NCBI GenBank assembly: GCA_905236755.1
Contig: CAJOCR010000028.1
Location: 16,832 to 80,831 of the forward strand
Source of the DNA: an uncultured Prevotella sp.
GTDB taxonomy: Bacteria; Bacteroidota; Bacteroidia; Bacteroidales; Bacteroidaceae
DNA: 64,000 bases
Direction: 5' to 3'
Of the stretch, positions 7,643 to 18,700 are shown one piece after another (position 1 is the first letter of the stretch; every line of letters starts with the position of its first letter). The notes under the pieces are model-generated. The model made no database searches. It saw only the letters and a list, made by a program, of their open reading frames with translations, and was not told the DNA's origin. Made by a program: the position numbers and the translations under genes.

Positions 7643-9917
7643 ATTTCTCATTCGAGAAGCTATAAGGCACACTACTCTTTGCTGTTCCACGCTGCTTGTT
7701 TGGCTTGCTGCTCATAGTGAAACAGATGTTGCTGCCCTTGGTGAGTGTGGCATGAGTGATGTAGTTGTTGTTGCACACTTCGCCGTTGACGGTCATCTGC
7801 TGAATATAGCGGTTGTCGGTGCTATTGTCTGTTGCAGTGATGTTCACGGTGTTGCCGTTCTCAAGATGCAGTTTCACGCTGTCGAAATATGGAGTGCCCA
7901 CAACATACTGGTTAGAGCCTGGGCACACAGGATAGAAGCCAAGGGCAGAGAACACATACCACGCAGAGGTCTGACCATTGTCTTCATCGCCACAATAGCC
8001 GTCAGGATTAGCAGTATATAGGCGATCCATAACCTCACGAATCCAATACTGCGACTTCCATGGCTGACGACTGTAGCCATAGAGATACAGCATGTGCTGG
8101 ATAGGCTGATTGCCATGAGCATAGTTGCCCATGTTCATAATCTGCATCTCGCGAATCTCGTGGATAACGCTGCCATAATAGCTATCGTCGAAGATTGGAG
8201 GAACGATGAACACAGAATCCATCATGCGGTTGAATGTTTCCTCGCCACCCATGAGGTTTATCAAGCCCTGAGGGTCGTGGAACACACACCATGTCCAATG
8301 CCATGAGTTGCCCTCGGTGAAGGCATCGCCCCATTTGAAAGGACTGAAAGGCTCCTGGAACTTACCATTCTTCAATCGGCCACGCATAAGGTTTACCGAT
8401 GGGTCGAACACATTCTTGTAGTTCATGGCACGCTGCTTAAAAGGCTTCAGTTCTTTCTTCGACTTGCCAAGAGCCATACCCAACTGATAGATGCTCCAGT
8501 CGTCGAAAGCATATTCAAGTGTGCGAGCCACATTCTCGTTGATTTTCACATCGTAAGGCACATAACCCAACTTGTTATAGTATTCGTAGCCCAAACGACC
8601 TGTTGAACTAATCTCAGGATGAACAGCATTAGCACCATGCACAACAGCCTTCCACAGTGTTTCGATGTCGTAGCCACGGATACCCTTGAGGTAAGCGTCG
8701 GCAACAACCGAAGCCGAGTTATTTCCAACCATACAGCCTCTGTGACCAGGACTTGCCCACTCTGGCAAGAATCCACTCTCCTTATAATCGTTTACCAATC
8801 CTTCCTGCATCTTGCTTGCCATTGAAGGATAAACAAGGTTAACGAATGGGAACAAGCAGCGGAAAGTATCCCAGAAACCAGTGTCGGTGAACATATAGCC
8901 AGGCAACACCTTACCATTGTAAGGACTGTAGTGAACAGGCTTGCCCTCCTTGTTGATTTCGTAGAAGCTACGTGGGAAGAGAACCGAGCGATACAAACAG
9001 CTGTAGAATGTGCGCAAGTGGTCAACATTCTTGTCCTCAACCTCAATCTTGCCCAGAACATCGTTCCATCTCTGGCGACCCTTAGCCACAACCTCGTCGA
9101 AGGTCAATCCATCAAGCTCCTTCAGGTTAAGCTCAGCCTGTTCATCGCTGATGAACGAAGAAGCCACCTTGAGAACGAGCTGGTCGCCACGCTTAGTGCT
9201 TGTCTTCCAAGCCAGTTTATGACTCTCGTAGCTGCGGTTATCGCTTTTCTCCTCACCATCGAAATTCTCGGTGCCACTCATCTGGCGATTACTCTCTATA
9301 ACAAAATAGTTCTTGAAATTGTCGGGCACACCACCATTGTTATATGTAGTGAAACCAACAAGCTTGGTTGCCGACAGAGCCTTGATGGCAGCCTTACCAC
9401 GAATGGCATCAACAACAACTGCTGCCTTCTCGGCATCAGGATAGGTTATGCGGAACATGCAGGCACGCTCTGTTGGCGCCATCTCAACAACAATGTCATA
9501 GTCAGCAAGATACACCTTGTAGTAGTAAGGGCGGGCAGTCTCAGCCTTATGCGAGAACCAGCTGGCACGCTTATTCTGGTCGAACACAATGTCGCCAGTG
9601 ATAGGCATGATAGAAAAACAACCGTAATCGTTGATCCACGGACTTGGCTGGTGAGTCTGCTTGAAACCCCTAATCTTGTCGGCAGAATACGTGTATTGCC
9701 ATCCGTCGCCATTAGCGCCGGTCTGAGGAGTCCAGAAATTCATACCCCATGGCATAGCAATGGCAGGATAAGTGTTACCAGTTGAAAGCGAATACTTTGA
9801 TTCAGTACCTACCAGCGTACTCACATAATCCACAGGCTCTACCGCAGCCGAGGCGGTGAGAGCAGCAGACAGCATCATTGCTGAAAAGCAAAACTTTTTG
9901 AGAGAGTAAATTTTCAT
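7641..9917 (-). CDS. GH92 family exo-alpha-mannosidase
   Basis: This 758-residue secreted enzyme has a signal peptide (1-24, TASAA) and then the usual GH92 layout: an N-terminal beta-sandwich starting 'VDYVSTLVGT', and a C-terminal (alpha/alpha)6 barrel. GH92 enzymes are calcium-dependent inverting alpha-mannosidases that remove terminal mannose from yeast mannan and N-glycans. The catalytic acid of the family corresponds to Glu535 (TEGNSW) and the base pair to Asp644/Asp646 (GDEDNGQ); their spacing matches that of BT3990 (E533, D642/D644). The motif HGNQPIQHMLYLY is also intact. It ends the PUL transcript, 16 bp after the DUF4965 gene. Linkage preference (alpha-1,2, -1,3 or -1,4) cannot be decided. 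The last ~20 residues are low-similarity tail next to a repeat. Confidence 0.95.
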   Translation of the reverse strand: MKIYSLKKFCFSAMMLSAALTASAAVEPVDYVSTLVGTESKYSLSTGNTYPAIAMPWGMNFWTPQTGANGDGWQYTYSADKIRGFKQTHQPSPWINDYGCFSIMPITGDIVFDQNKRASWFSHKAETARPYYYKVYLADYDIVVEMAPTERACMFRITYPDAEKAAVVVDAIRGKAAIKALSATKLVGFTTYNNGGVPDNFKNYFVIESNRQMSGTENFDGEEKSDNRSYESHKLAWKTSTKRGDQLVLKVASSFISDEQAELNLKELDGLTFDEVVAKGRQRWNDVLGKIEVEDKNVDHLRTFYSCLYRSVLFPRSFYEINKEGKPVHYSPYNGKVLPGYMFTDTGFWDTFRCLFPFVNLVYPSMASKMQEGLVNDYKESGFLPEWASPGHRGCMVGNNSASVVADAYLKGIRGYDIETLWKAVVHGANAVHPEISSTGRLGYEYYNKLGYVPYDVKINENVARTLEYAFDDWSIYQLGMALGKSKKELKPFKQRAMNYKNVFDPSVNLMRGRLKNGKFQEPFSPFKWGDAFTEGNSWHWTWCVFHDPQGLINLMGGEETFNRMMDSVFIVPPIFDDSYYGSVIHEIREMQIMNMGNYAHGNQPIQHMLYLYGYSRQPWKSQYWIREVMDRLYTANPDGYCGDEDNGQTSAWYVFSALGFYPVCPGSNQYVVGTPYFDSVKLHLENGNTVNITATDNSTDNRYIQQMTVNGEVCNNNYITHATLTKGSNICFTMSSKPNKQRGTAKSSVPYSFSNEK

Positions 9918-9933
9918 TTTTATATTTAATTGA

Positions 9934-12456
9934 TTATTTTTTCAAACTTCGGGCTGCCACCTTATCAGCAAACACCTTCATCCAGTATCCGCCAATAACC
10001 GAACGAGCCTTGAAACCAGTCTGAAGACCAGTCTTGGTGTCGCTCCAGTCGCTGATAGGAACACGTGACTGTGTTTCGTTGATATATGTATATACTGGCT
10101 CCATGAAGAGATTAAAAGTCTTCTTATCCTTAGCCATAGCAGCAGTCCACATAATCCAGTCGCTCTTGGTATAGTCCTTGCGACAGTCAAGAGGCAAACC
10201 ATATTTATTCTGCAGCTTCAGATACGACTTCATCTCACGTTCCATAGTGCCCTTAGGGAATACATTGGTGTTCCACAGCTTGTCCCACACCATATTGTAT
10301 TTCTGGCTCCAGGTGTTCTCACGATCAAAAGCCAGACGGTAGTGGTTGCCCTCGCGTGCGGTCTTCTCCCAGATAGCACCCATCTCCTTAGCCTTCTGCA
10401 TATACTTGTCGGCAGTAGCATCATCGCCCTTCATGCGAGCCATCTCGGCATATCCAGCCACACCCATGATAGCCTTTACAGAAAGGTTGGCATTGTGTGC
10501 CCAATGACCAGCGAAGTCGTCGGTACAAAGCTGGTTTGATGGGTCTTGTCCGTTCTTAACAAGATAGTCAGCCCATGTGGTGATAATGTCCCAATACTTG
10601 TTCACATAGTCAGTGTTGCCATCAATCATAGAAAGCATGGCAGCCAAGGTAATCATGTTTCCAGCCTCCTCAATAGGCATGTCGCCACCATAAACCTGTC
10701 CGTTGGCAATAGGATAAGTACCGAGGTCGTGAGCAGCAAAAGGCTTGGTCCATCTGCCAGAACGAGAATACTCAAAGATACTTGTCATCATGCCCTTCTC
10801 CAACTCAGGGTTATAAACAAGGAACAATGGAGCCGAAGGGTATGTAAGGTCAACGGTATTAACACAACCATTTGAGTTATTCTCCTTTGAGAAGAACATC
10901 AAATTACCCTTGTTATCCTTGAAGATTTTGTGAGCGGCTATCACCTGTCGGTAAGATGCCGACAACATTTCAGCATAGTGAACATTGCCAGCTTTCAAAC
11001 CATCGTCGTAAATAGTCTTATCCATCTCCTTACAACGATTCATAATGTTCTCATAGTTATCCTTCAACTTCTCAAAAGCATCAAAGATAGTTACCTTACC
11101 TTCGTGAGCCCAATATGCCTTGTAGCGATTATACATATACTCTATGTCCTGAACCTCATCGTAGCCTATAAGCTCGAACGAAGCCTGTGGAGCTGTCACC
11201 TTTCCGAAATCATGAACATAAGCAAGAGTAGGCATTGTTGATGACTTGTATGAACGAATAAGGTTCTCGCTCTTAGGCAGCTTGCCTGTCAACACAAAGC
11301 TGTTCTTAACCTTGTCATAGTTGTTTAGACACACATCGCCATTGATGTTTGGCAGATAAAGATAGCCCCAGTCAATACCAATAAGGTCGCCCTTGTTTGC
11401 AAGAATAGGCTGATCGATAGTACCTGTCTTCAGGTAGCTGATGCCACGCTGCTGCACAAGTGATGATTCTGTTGGCTGACTGCTCTTGTTTGTTGCTATC
11501 ATAGGCGAAGCCTGAAGGAAGAACTTCACATCATGAGCCTTACCATCAGTTGACTTCACCTGATAAGAGATGAAGTTTACAGGAGTTGACAGCAAGTCGA
11601 GGTCATTAATGAGCATAGGTGCTGTGAACACCACCTTCAACTCTACAGGTCCACATTCAAAGGTGTAATATGAAGATGTTGCCATCACGTCAACCTTTGT
11701 TTGCTTTGCTGTGAGTATATTGTCATTGATTGTTGTCTTGTCGCGATAAAGTCCGAAGTCGGCTAATGCTCCACCAAAGTTATTATGCACGTGCATGGCT
11801 ATGATATTCTTACCCACATGCAACTGCTGGCGCAATGCACCTACCACATGTATAGACTCATTATGCACAGCATCCATGCGGCCTGTTCCTGCCAGCATGC
11901 CATTCACCCATACATCGCATGAGTCATCGTGTGAAAACATGAGATAAAGATTCTCCTTCAGATCATCCTCGGTGATGTTAACAACACGACGGATATAGAT
12001 GTCGCTATGTTCTGTTGTCCAACTGGTGTGCACGCCCTCGCCATCGTTACCAAAAGCACCTTGACCATGTTTCCAGCCCTTGGTATCAAACTGCACGTTC
12101 TGCCAGCCCTTAGCTGCATTACCAATTAAGTAGTCAGCTTCCCAAGAGCCCTCTACAGCCATCGCTGCTATTGGTTCAAGAACTCTGTGTTCCTTGGCAC
12201 CCATAAAGCGATAGGTGGTGCCATCAACACGCAACAAACCCTCTAAAGGCTTTTCGTCGTTGGTCCACAGACGAGTGCTGCCATCAGTAAGATTGTCGAA
12301 TGGCGACCAAATTGAGAAATAAGGATCATTAACTACTAAAGGAACGGCAGGAAGACGCAGTTCTGTAGATTTATATGGTGTAAATATAGAAGCTGATTGT
12401 GCTGAAACTGCCAATGCAGCAAACAGCATAACCGCCCAAATTGCTAATCTTTTCAT
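9934..12456 (-). CDS. DUF4964/DUF5127/DUF4965/DUF1793 multidomain secreted protein ('glutaminase A-like')
   Basis: The product has 840 residues and a signal peptide (1-19, AVSAQ). The N-terminal 'LRLPAVPLVVNDPYFSIWSP...W..EKPLEGLLRVDG' stretch is the DUF4964 signature. A galactose-binding-like beta-sandwich (residues ~105-240) carries 'IYIRRVVNIT', 'CDVWVNGMLAG' and 'GKNIIAMHVHN'. Next come DUF5127 (~265-370), then a helical toroid (DUF4965/DUF1793, ~380-830) with 'DLGTYPIANGQVYGGDMPIEEAGNMI' and 'NQLCTDDFAGHWAHNANLSVKAIMG'. Fungal relatives are called glutaminase A, but in Bacteroidota these genes sit with glycosidase genes, so a glycan-related job is likely. It heads its own transcription unit with GH92, behind a promoter with a PUL-like direct repeat. 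Activity is not assignable from sequence. Confidence 0.85.
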   Translation of the reverse strand: MKRLAIWAVMLFAALAVSAQSASIFTPYKSTELRLPAVPLVVNDPYFSIWSPFDNLTDGSTRLWTNDEKPLEGLLRVDGTTYRFMGAKEHRVLEPIAAMAVEGSWEADYLIGNAAKGWQNVQFDTKGWKHGQGAFGNDGEGVHTSWTTEHSDIYIRRVVNITEDDLKENLYLMFSHDDSCDVWVNGMLAGTGRMDAVHNESIHVVGALRQQLHVGKNIIAMHVHNNFGGALADFGLYRDKTTINDNILTAKQTKVDVMATSSYYTFECGPVELKVVFTAPMLINDLDLLSTPVNFISYQVKSTDGKAHDVKFFLQASPMIATNKSSQPTESSLVQQRGISYLKTGTIDQPILANKGDLIGIDWGYLYLPNINGDVCLNNYDKVKNSFVLTGKLPKSENLIRSYKSSTMPTLAYVHDFGKVTAPQASFELIGYDEVQDIEYMYNRYKAYWAHEGKVTIFDAFEKLKDNYENIMNRCKEMDKTIYDDGLKAGNVHYAEMLSASYRQVIAAHKIFKDNKGNLMFFSKENNSNGCVNTVDLTYPSAPLFLVYNPELEKGMMTSIFEYSRSGRWTKPFAAHDLGTYPIANGQVYGGDMPIEEAGNMITLAAMLSMIDGNTDYVNKYWDIITTWADYLVKNGQDPSNQLCTDDFAGHWAHNANLSVKAIMGVAGYAEMARMKGDDATADKYMQKAKEMGAIWEKTAREGNHYRLAFDRENTWSQKYNMVWDKLWNTNVFPKGTMEREMKSYLKLQNKYGLPLDCRKDYTKSDWIMWTAAMAKDKKTFNLFMEPVYTYINETQSRVPISDWSDTKTGLQTGFKARSVIGGYWMKVFADKVAARSLKK

Positions 12457-12500
12457 TGTATTTGAAAACAGTGTTAGTTGATAAACTCGTAATTATTGTG

Positions 12501-12508
12501 CAAATATA
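12501..12508 (-). promoter_or_regulatory. -7 box (TATATTTG) of the DUF4965-GH92 unit
   Basis: On the minus strand TATATTTG lies 45 bases before the start codon at 12456, a usual distance for a Bacteroidota promoter. No good TTTG -33 box is seen, consistent with dependence on an activator. Confidence 0.6.
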
Positions 12509-12566
12509 GTCATTTTTTTATAAACTACTGACTTAAAAAGTGTTATCCGGAAACAATCTTAATACC

Positions 12567-12606
12567 AAAAAGCCCATTTTACCTTTTTTCATTTATAATT
12601 AACCGA
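12567..12606. promoter_or_regulatory. Candidate operator: two half-sites 30 bp apart
   Basis: AAAAAGCCCA and AATTAACCGA on the plus strand occur with the same intervening bases (ATTTT-CC-TTTTT-CATT) as the pair AAAAATAACCCA at 22320-22331 and 22351-22362. Both pairs lie 55-70 bases upstream of a minus-strand -7 box. Inference: a shared activator, perhaps the 22434-24908 product. Confidence 0.5.
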
Positions 12607-12617
12607 AGTATTCTAAG

Positions 12618-12684
12618 TTTTGAAGATATAAGAAGTTAAAGGGAGTTTTGCCGCTTTCTCCATCTAACTCCTTCCAACTCCTTA
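12618..12684. repeat. AT-rich foldback repeat, short copy
   Basis: GAAGATATAAGAAGTTAAAGG on the left faces CCATCTAACTCC / TTCCAACTCCTT on the right, with GCCGC between. It is the same family as 2594-2715 and 55875-56075. It lies between the SusCD-side genes and the DUF4965 gene, where it may help separate the two transcripts. Confidence 0.6.
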
Positions 12685-12686
12685 AT

Positions 12687-13508
12687 CTATGGAATAATCA
12701 CTTCCATTGGTTTACTGTAGTTCCAACGACGTGTACCGCTACCAACAGGCGTATCGTAGTTTATGCGAGCAGCTGCTCTTACAAACACATGACGACCAGA
12801 AGGAATGGCTACGCCCTTGGTTGACTTGATAACCACTGGTGTTCCCAACAGTTCATCAAAGGTGTCACCAGAATATTCTATGCTGCTCGACCAACGCTCA
12901 TCACGCGCTCTGTAGCCCACGCTTGAAGAATAACTAATGAACAACTGAATATCAGTAACATTGGGATAACTCTCATCATAATTACCCATTGGCTGAACAA
13001 GTTCCTTGAACTCGCTACGTGACACACCACGCGTGACCTTCACCTTTGCAGTAATCTGACCATTCGAAACTGTTGGATAACCCACAAACTCAACCTTCAG
13101 GAAAGGCTTAACCTTAAAAATGCACTCTGTGCTGCCCTCAACCTTAACAGTCTGCGAGCCATCAACGATAGGTGTGCCTTCTTCGTTCTCTCTGATGATA
13201 GGCACAAACGGACCGTCAACACGCACGTTATAATATCCCTTGAACACCTTAGTGTTTTGGAATGAGCCGTTAGGCATGCAGAAGAAATCAGGGTTATGGT
13301 CAGCATTATCACTATAATCAAGCTGTGTCATGCGCACTCTGATTCCTTCACTACCCTGATCGGTAAGAATGGAATCGCCTGTGGCTTCATCAACAACAGC
13401 TCCGTGAATTGTTTCACCCGGCTCTTGATAGTTGTCAATCTCGAAGACTTCACAAGACGTGAACGAGAAACCCGACAACAATAATATAAACAATACTATT
13501 TTTTTCAT
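12687..13508 (-). CDS. DUF3823 lipoprotein of the PUL
   Basis: The product has 273 residues. The signal peptide ends in a lipobox (FTSC, Cys19), so it is a lipid-anchored outer-membrane protein. The first half is a beta-sandwich starting 'GETIHGAVVDEATGDSI' with 'VRMTQLDY' and 'VFKGYYNVRVDGPFVPI', the DUF3823 signature. The second half ('VEFVGYPTVSNGQITAKVKVTRG') is an Ig-like or fibronectin-like domain. DUF3823 proteins are found almost only next to SusC/SusD pairs and are taken to be surface glycan-binding accessory proteins. It follows susD-like by 145 bases that hold an AT-rich repeat. Ligand is unknown; in this locus mannan is the obvious candidate. Confidence 0.88.
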   Translation of the reverse strand: MKKIVLFILLLSGFSFTSCEVFEIDNYQEPGETIHGAVVDEATGDSILTDQGSEGIRVRMTQLDYSDNADHNPDFFCMPNGSFQNTKVFKGYYNVRVDGPFVPIIRENEEGTPIVDGSQTVKVEGSTECIFKVKPFLKVEFVGYPTVSNGQITAKVKVTRGVSRSEFKELVQPMGNYDESYPNVTDIQLFISYSSSVGYRARDERWSSSIEYSGDTFDELLGTPVVIKSTKGVAIPSGRHVFVRAAARINYDTPVGSGTRRWNYSKPMEVIIP

Positions 13509-13574
13509 ATTCTCTTAATTTATCTGCCTCAAACCATAATGTAGATTTATCGGCTTCATTACATTGCTTTTGAT

Positions 13575-13653
13575 TGAAACATAATTCTTAATTGAATAAT
13601 TCTTCATCGCCCACAGGGCGATTAATTCATAATTCCACATTCATAATTCCACA
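13575..13653. repeat. AT-rich 'TTCATAATTCCACA' repeat
   Basis: Repeats of CATAATTC / CCACATTCATAATTCC, plus a small hairpin TCGCCC-aca-GGGCGA, fill the gap between the SusD-like and DUF3823 genes. Similar strings occur near 24930, 32890, 55980 and 63850. Confidence 0.6.
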
Positions 13654-15714
13654 TTAACGATTTGGTTGCTGGTCAATGACACTACTCTTCACAACCTCTC
13701 CATTAGGAATAGCCCAGTAATAGTCGAGAACATTATATTCGAAAGTCTTCTGACTGATAAACTGGAAATGAATGTCGTAGAACCATTTCTTATCCTTTGT
13801 AGAATAGAACGGATACAAACCATGGAAACGGTATTGGTTGTTGTTGCTATAGGTGGTCTTGTCGCGTTCTTCACCCCAGAAGCCATCACGACCATCATAG
13901 TGCTGCACACGCCAACGACGCAAATCCCATTTGGTCTTTCCTTCGAAGGCAAGTTCTTTACGACGCTCACGACGAACGACATTTCGTCCTACGTTGGTAT
14001 TGTCGAGAGTACCTGTCAGCAATGTAGCACCTGCACGAGAGCGAATCTTGTTTACTGCCTCTGTAGCCTGCTGAAGAAGGTTGTCACCATCAGGCGAAGC
14101 CACACCAGCAATAGACAGTTCTATAGCAGCCTCAGCCATATTGAGCAACACCTCGCCATAACGCATAAGGATAAAATGCTGATCGCATTTGCCCTCACCT
14201 ATCTCTGCCGAAGGATCAGGATTAAGATACTTACGCACAAGAAGACCAGTCAACGAACCCTCGCCATTAGCATAGAAAGGACCATTGGCACCCGAAGCAT
14301 TCATTGTTGTGCCATCCTCTAAAGGCACCTGCTCCTGACTGCTGTTAGGATTTGGACTCAGGTAAAGCATCTTCGGCTTCTTTGTGTAGGCATCAAGTTG
14401 CTGGTATGTCTTGTCGGATGTTGAATATGAATAGTCTGAAAACAATGGGCTTATAGGAGTTGATCCGACATAAGTACCAGTACGCAGTTCTTGATTGCGG
14501 TCTTTGAAATAGTCACCAGGGTAAATTATGTTTGCACGCAGACGAGGCTCTACATTCTTGAATATGTCCATAGGCTCGTCATACATGATGTAATGACCAG
14601 TAGCATTGCTGTTACCATCGGTTACGCGGATAGACCCGTCAGGATAACGCTCGAAGCCATCAAAGAGTTCACAGAAATCTTCTGTTGGACACATACCACT
14701 TGACAAAGGCTTGTGATATACAAATGGCGAATTATAAGCATCGTATCCGTGAGCTGTGGTTGGATAGCTATACTCTCTAACATCAATATTCTCAGGACTA
14801 TCAGCATCGAAATACATATCAACCATGTTCTGGTATTGTGCATTCTTGTCGCTTGCCGACCACTTCTTGGTATAGAGCGAATAAGCACCACTACCTATCA
14901 CTTCCTTTGCAGCCTTATAAGCCTCAGTGAAGTATTTCTTTGAAGCAGCCTCCCAACGGTCAGCAGCAAATCCCATCACACGGACACCAGTCTTCTGACC
15001 AGTACCTGTAAGATGTCCATTGACGGTTTGATTATATTTTGCTACAGAACCAGCATAGAGCATAGCCTCAGACTTCCATGCCAAAGCTTTGTACTTATTA
15101 CTATATCCGCTCTTAGGACTTGTTGGCTGCAGCAGTTCTATTGCTCTGTCAAAGTCTGCAAGAATCTGGTCCCATGTTTCTTCCTCGGAAGCACGTGGCA
15201 CTTCAAGATTAGCAGCATCGTCAGGATATTGAATAACCTTTGTCACCAATGGCACACCGCCAAAGCGTTTTGCCATAGCAGTAAACACCATAGCACGCAC
15301 ATAGTATGCCTCACCTAAATAGTGATTATACATGGACTCAGGGTAGCTGCCACGATATTTAGGTAAATTCTCCAAAAGGAAGTTTGCATCTCTAAGTTCA
15401 GTAAATGCCATACCCCAATAAGGTGTATCCTCGCCTACGAAAGCTCTACAGATGCCATCACGATCCAAACACTCGCCAGTGCCTTCAATACCTATGCTCA
15501 CCAGCCAACCATTGAAGTTGAATCCCCATTGTCCCTGATACTTAAAGTCTTCATAAGGCATGTAACTATACAGACGAGCCATATAGATTTCCATACCCGA
15601 CTCATCAGACAGTAATTGGTCGGATGTAATTACATTCTTTGGTGCGACATTCAAATCCACACATGATGTTGTGAGCATCAATGACGCAGCCAATGCTATC
15701 ATTATTTTTTTCAT
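13654..15714 (-). CDS. SusD/RagB-family glycan-binding lipoprotein
   Basis: The 686-residue lipoprotein has signal peptide and lipobox TTSC (Cys18). SusD proteins form the lid over the SusC channel at the cell surface and capture oligosaccharides. The family order is visible: an N-terminal 'DLNVAPKNVITSDQLLSDESGMEIYMARLYSYM' segment, TPR helices ('YLGEAYYVRAMVFTAMAKRFGGVPLV', ~residues 130-160; 'WDQILADFDRAIELLQP'; 'YKALAWKSEAMLYAGSVAKYN'), and the C-terminal RagB signature 'VVRRERRKELAFEGKTKWDLRRW'. It is longer than the ~550-residue norm and seems to carry extra loops in the ~430-500 region. It follows the SusC gene by 20 bases. Its own ligand specificity cannot be read from sequence. Confidence 0.95.
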   Translation of the reverse strand: MKKIMIALAASLMLTTSCVDLNVAPKNVITSDQLLSDESGMEIYMARLYSYMPYEDFKYQGQWGFNFNGWLVSIGIEGTGECLDRDGICRAFVGEDTPYWGMAFTELRDANFLLENLPKYRGSYPESMYNHYLGEAYYVRAMVFTAMAKRFGGVPLVTKVIQYPDDAANLEVPRASEEETWDQILADFDRAIELLQPTSPKSGYSNKYKALAWKSEAMLYAGSVAKYNQTVNGHLTGTGQKTGVRVMGFAADRWEAASKKYFTEAYKAAKEVIGSGAYSLYTKKWSASDKNAQYQNMVDMYFDADSPENIDVREYSYPTTAHGYDAYNSPFVYHKPLSSGMCPTEDFCELFDGFERYPDGSIRVTDGNSNATGHYIMYDEPMDIFKNVEPRLRANIIYPGDYFKDRNQELRTGTYVGSTPISPLFSDYSYSTSDKTYQQLDAYTKKPKMLYLSPNPNSSQEQVPLEDGTTMNASGANGPFYANGEGSLTGLLVRKYLNPDPSAEIGEGKCDQHFILMRYGEVLLNMAEAAIELSIAGVASPDGDNLLQQATEAVNKIRSRAGATLLTGTLDNTNVGRNVVRRERRKELAFEGKTKWDLRRWRVQHYDGRDGFWGEERDKTTYSNNNQYRFHGLYPFYSTKDKKWFYDIHFQFISQKTFEYNVLDYYWAIPNGEVVKSSVIDQQPNR

Positions 15715-15734
15715 GTTTCAACGTTTTTATTGAG

Positions 15735-18700
15735 TTAGAAAGTAACCTGCATACCAAAGGTAAATGTACGGTTCAGCGGGTAAAGACGACCAAGGTCATC
15801 ACTTGGATGCTCTGGATCAACAAATTTTACGTTCGTCAATGTAAGCAAGTTATATGCGTTGGCATAAACTCGTATGTTCAGTGTAGGAATGAAGGCCAAC
15901 TTAGGCACTGTGTATCCTACCTCTACCTGCTTCAATCTCAAATAATCAGTACTTACACGGTTAAAGGTTGAATTGCCCTTGGGATAGTGACCTGTATAAG
16001 CATAGTAGCCTGGTATCCATTCTGTAGCTGGATCATATGGGTCGGCTGTTGCTGATACAGGATGCCAGCGATCCCAATACTGCTCCAAAGCACCACCACC
16101 ATTAGAACCCCAGATAGAGTAAAGAGGTTCTTCATACGACATAGATCCCATTGCTGAGCCTTGCCACAACATACTGAAATCAAAATTCTTCCAGGTTACA
16201 TCAAAGCTAAGACTGTAGTTAAACCATGGTGTCTGGTCGTAAGCATATGGATGCTGGTCAAGGTCATTTATCTCACCATCGCCATTCCAGTCTTCATATC
16301 TATAATCACCTGGCAACACATCTTTCTCGTGATAAACGCCATCGTTCCATATCTCATCCCAGTTATTGTAACGACCATTGCCAGTGAATCCGAACTGAAC
16401 ACCCTGATAACGGTTATTGAGGTTGTCATGGCGCCACTGGTCATAGGCATTAGCGTATGGACCATTCTGTATTGCTGTGAGATATTTCTGACGGGTCACA
16501 GTAGCCATAGCCTTTACGTTATATGACAGATCGCGACCAATCTTGTTATGATGACGCAATTCTAATTCCAAACCAAAGTTGCGACTGCTGTTTGCATTCT
16601 CACGTGGAGGATTAGCACCAATAACTGTTGGGAATACTGAACGACGATATTCATAGAGGCCAGTCATCTTACGACTGAAATAATCCAAAGAGAAACCAAA
16701 CAATCCTCCCCACGCTTCAAAGTCAACACCCAGATCAAGAGTCTGCGCCTTAAACCAAGAAATATCAAGATTGGCAATAGCCATAGGTGTAGCAGCATAG
16801 ATAAACTCGTTGCCAAAGATATATCCTGGTGCATATCCGTTATAGTAACCAGAATCGGCATTACCACCTGTTGATGGATAGGTATAACCTGTTACCCAAT
16901 CGTAGTTAGCACCAGAGTCATCACCCATCTCACCCCAGCTGGCACGCAGTTTCAACTGGTCAATACTCTTAAGGAAAGAGTTTTTGAACCAAGACTCCTC
17001 AGAAACCACCCATCCTGCAGATACTGAAGGGAAGAAGCCCCAACGATGACCGTCAGCAAACTTAGAACTGCCATCATAACGGAACTGTGCTTCCAACAGA
17101 TAACGATTAGCATAATTATAGTTCACACGACCGATGAAAGCATTATAGTTAGCTGCATATACTGAGCCTGGATAACTGTTTCCAATCTGCGCCTCCTCAA
17201 CACCATTAAACAGATAAGGTGAACTGAAAGCAAGATTTCGCTTTGCATAGAAATTATCACCTGTGCGACGTTGTGTCTCCATACCTATTACGGCAGAAAG
17301 ATTATGCTTATCAAAATCACGGTTATAGTTCAATGTGAACTGATTAAGGAACTGCTGAGTTTCGTAGTTCTCACGTGTGAGCTGACTTGGTGAACTTGCA
17401 GAATACACCTTTTGAATGTATGACTGTGTCTGTGGATCGTAGGCGTACTGATAATACTCCTTACGGAACAAAGTATTATTGTTCTGATGAAGATCGTAAC
17501 TAAGCATGGCCTTAGCCTTCAATCCCTTCAAAACATTATTAAGGGTACCAAAGTCGTATTCCAATGTTGCAGAAGTAAGCAACTGACGCTTCTTATAGAT
17601 TCTGTAACCAGAGATATCAGAAGTCATCTTTGCAACAGTATTCTCTTCGAGGTCAAGACCATCATAGTTAAGCATTGTACCTTCTTCATCGGCATAAGCT
17701 GGGAAGAGTACACCTTGACGCCAGTAGTTACGAATAATATCAGTTGATGAACACCAAGGATTATTCTGACGGTCGGTCATGCCACTGATATTCAGCGACA
17801 GTTTCAAGCCTTTTGCTATTTCGGCAGATATATTTGAGTTTAGATTGTATTTATTGTAGTTTAGATCGCCCGACTTAAAGAATCCCTCCTGGTATAAGTA
17901 ACCAAAGCTGATTAAATACTGAATCTTATCAGTACCTCCAGACACTGTTATATTATGATTATGTTCTGGTGAAGACTTTGCAAATATCAAGTCATTCCAG
18001 TTGGTTTCACGACGTGTGCCATTGCGGAACGACTCATAAAAATCATCTGTGTAAACAGGAGCACCACCATTTACGTTATTCATTGCCTGTTCGTTATACA
18101 AGTCCATAGTCTTGTATGCATCCAACAACATAGGCATACTCTTTGGTTTCTGAATGGTGAAAGAACTATTATACTGCACCTTTGTACGACCAGCATCACC
18201 TTTCTTGGTTGTTACGAGAACAACACCATTGGCAGAACGCAAACCGTAGATAGAAGCAGAAGCATCCTTCAACACTGAGATATCCTGAATATCATTGGCA
18301 TTCATACGCTGGAAATCAGACATATCGCGAGGCACACCATCGATAATCACCAATGGAGAACCCATACCACGAATATCAAAGTTGTTATTATATGAACCTG
18401 GTTCTGCACTCTTTTGCCATACACGTACACCGGCAACACGACCAGTAAGCATGTTCTGAGGATTCTCGTTCTTTGTCCTTATCATCTCATCACCTTTCAC
18501 TGCCGCCACAGCACCGGTAACCGAACCACGTTTCTGGGTACCATATCCCACAACGACAACGTCTTGCAGTTGGTTTACATCATCCTGCAAGGTGATGTTG
18601 ATTTCCTTGCGCCCAGCAATATTCTGTGCAAAAGGTTTCATGCCCACATAGTTAACAAGCAACTTTCCGTTTGTTGGTGCTTGAATACTATATCTTCCTT

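Noticed and set aside
8931..9785. Long plus-strand frame of 284 codons opposite GH92
   Set aside because: It is the antisense frame of a confidently identified GH92 gene and shows no domain features.
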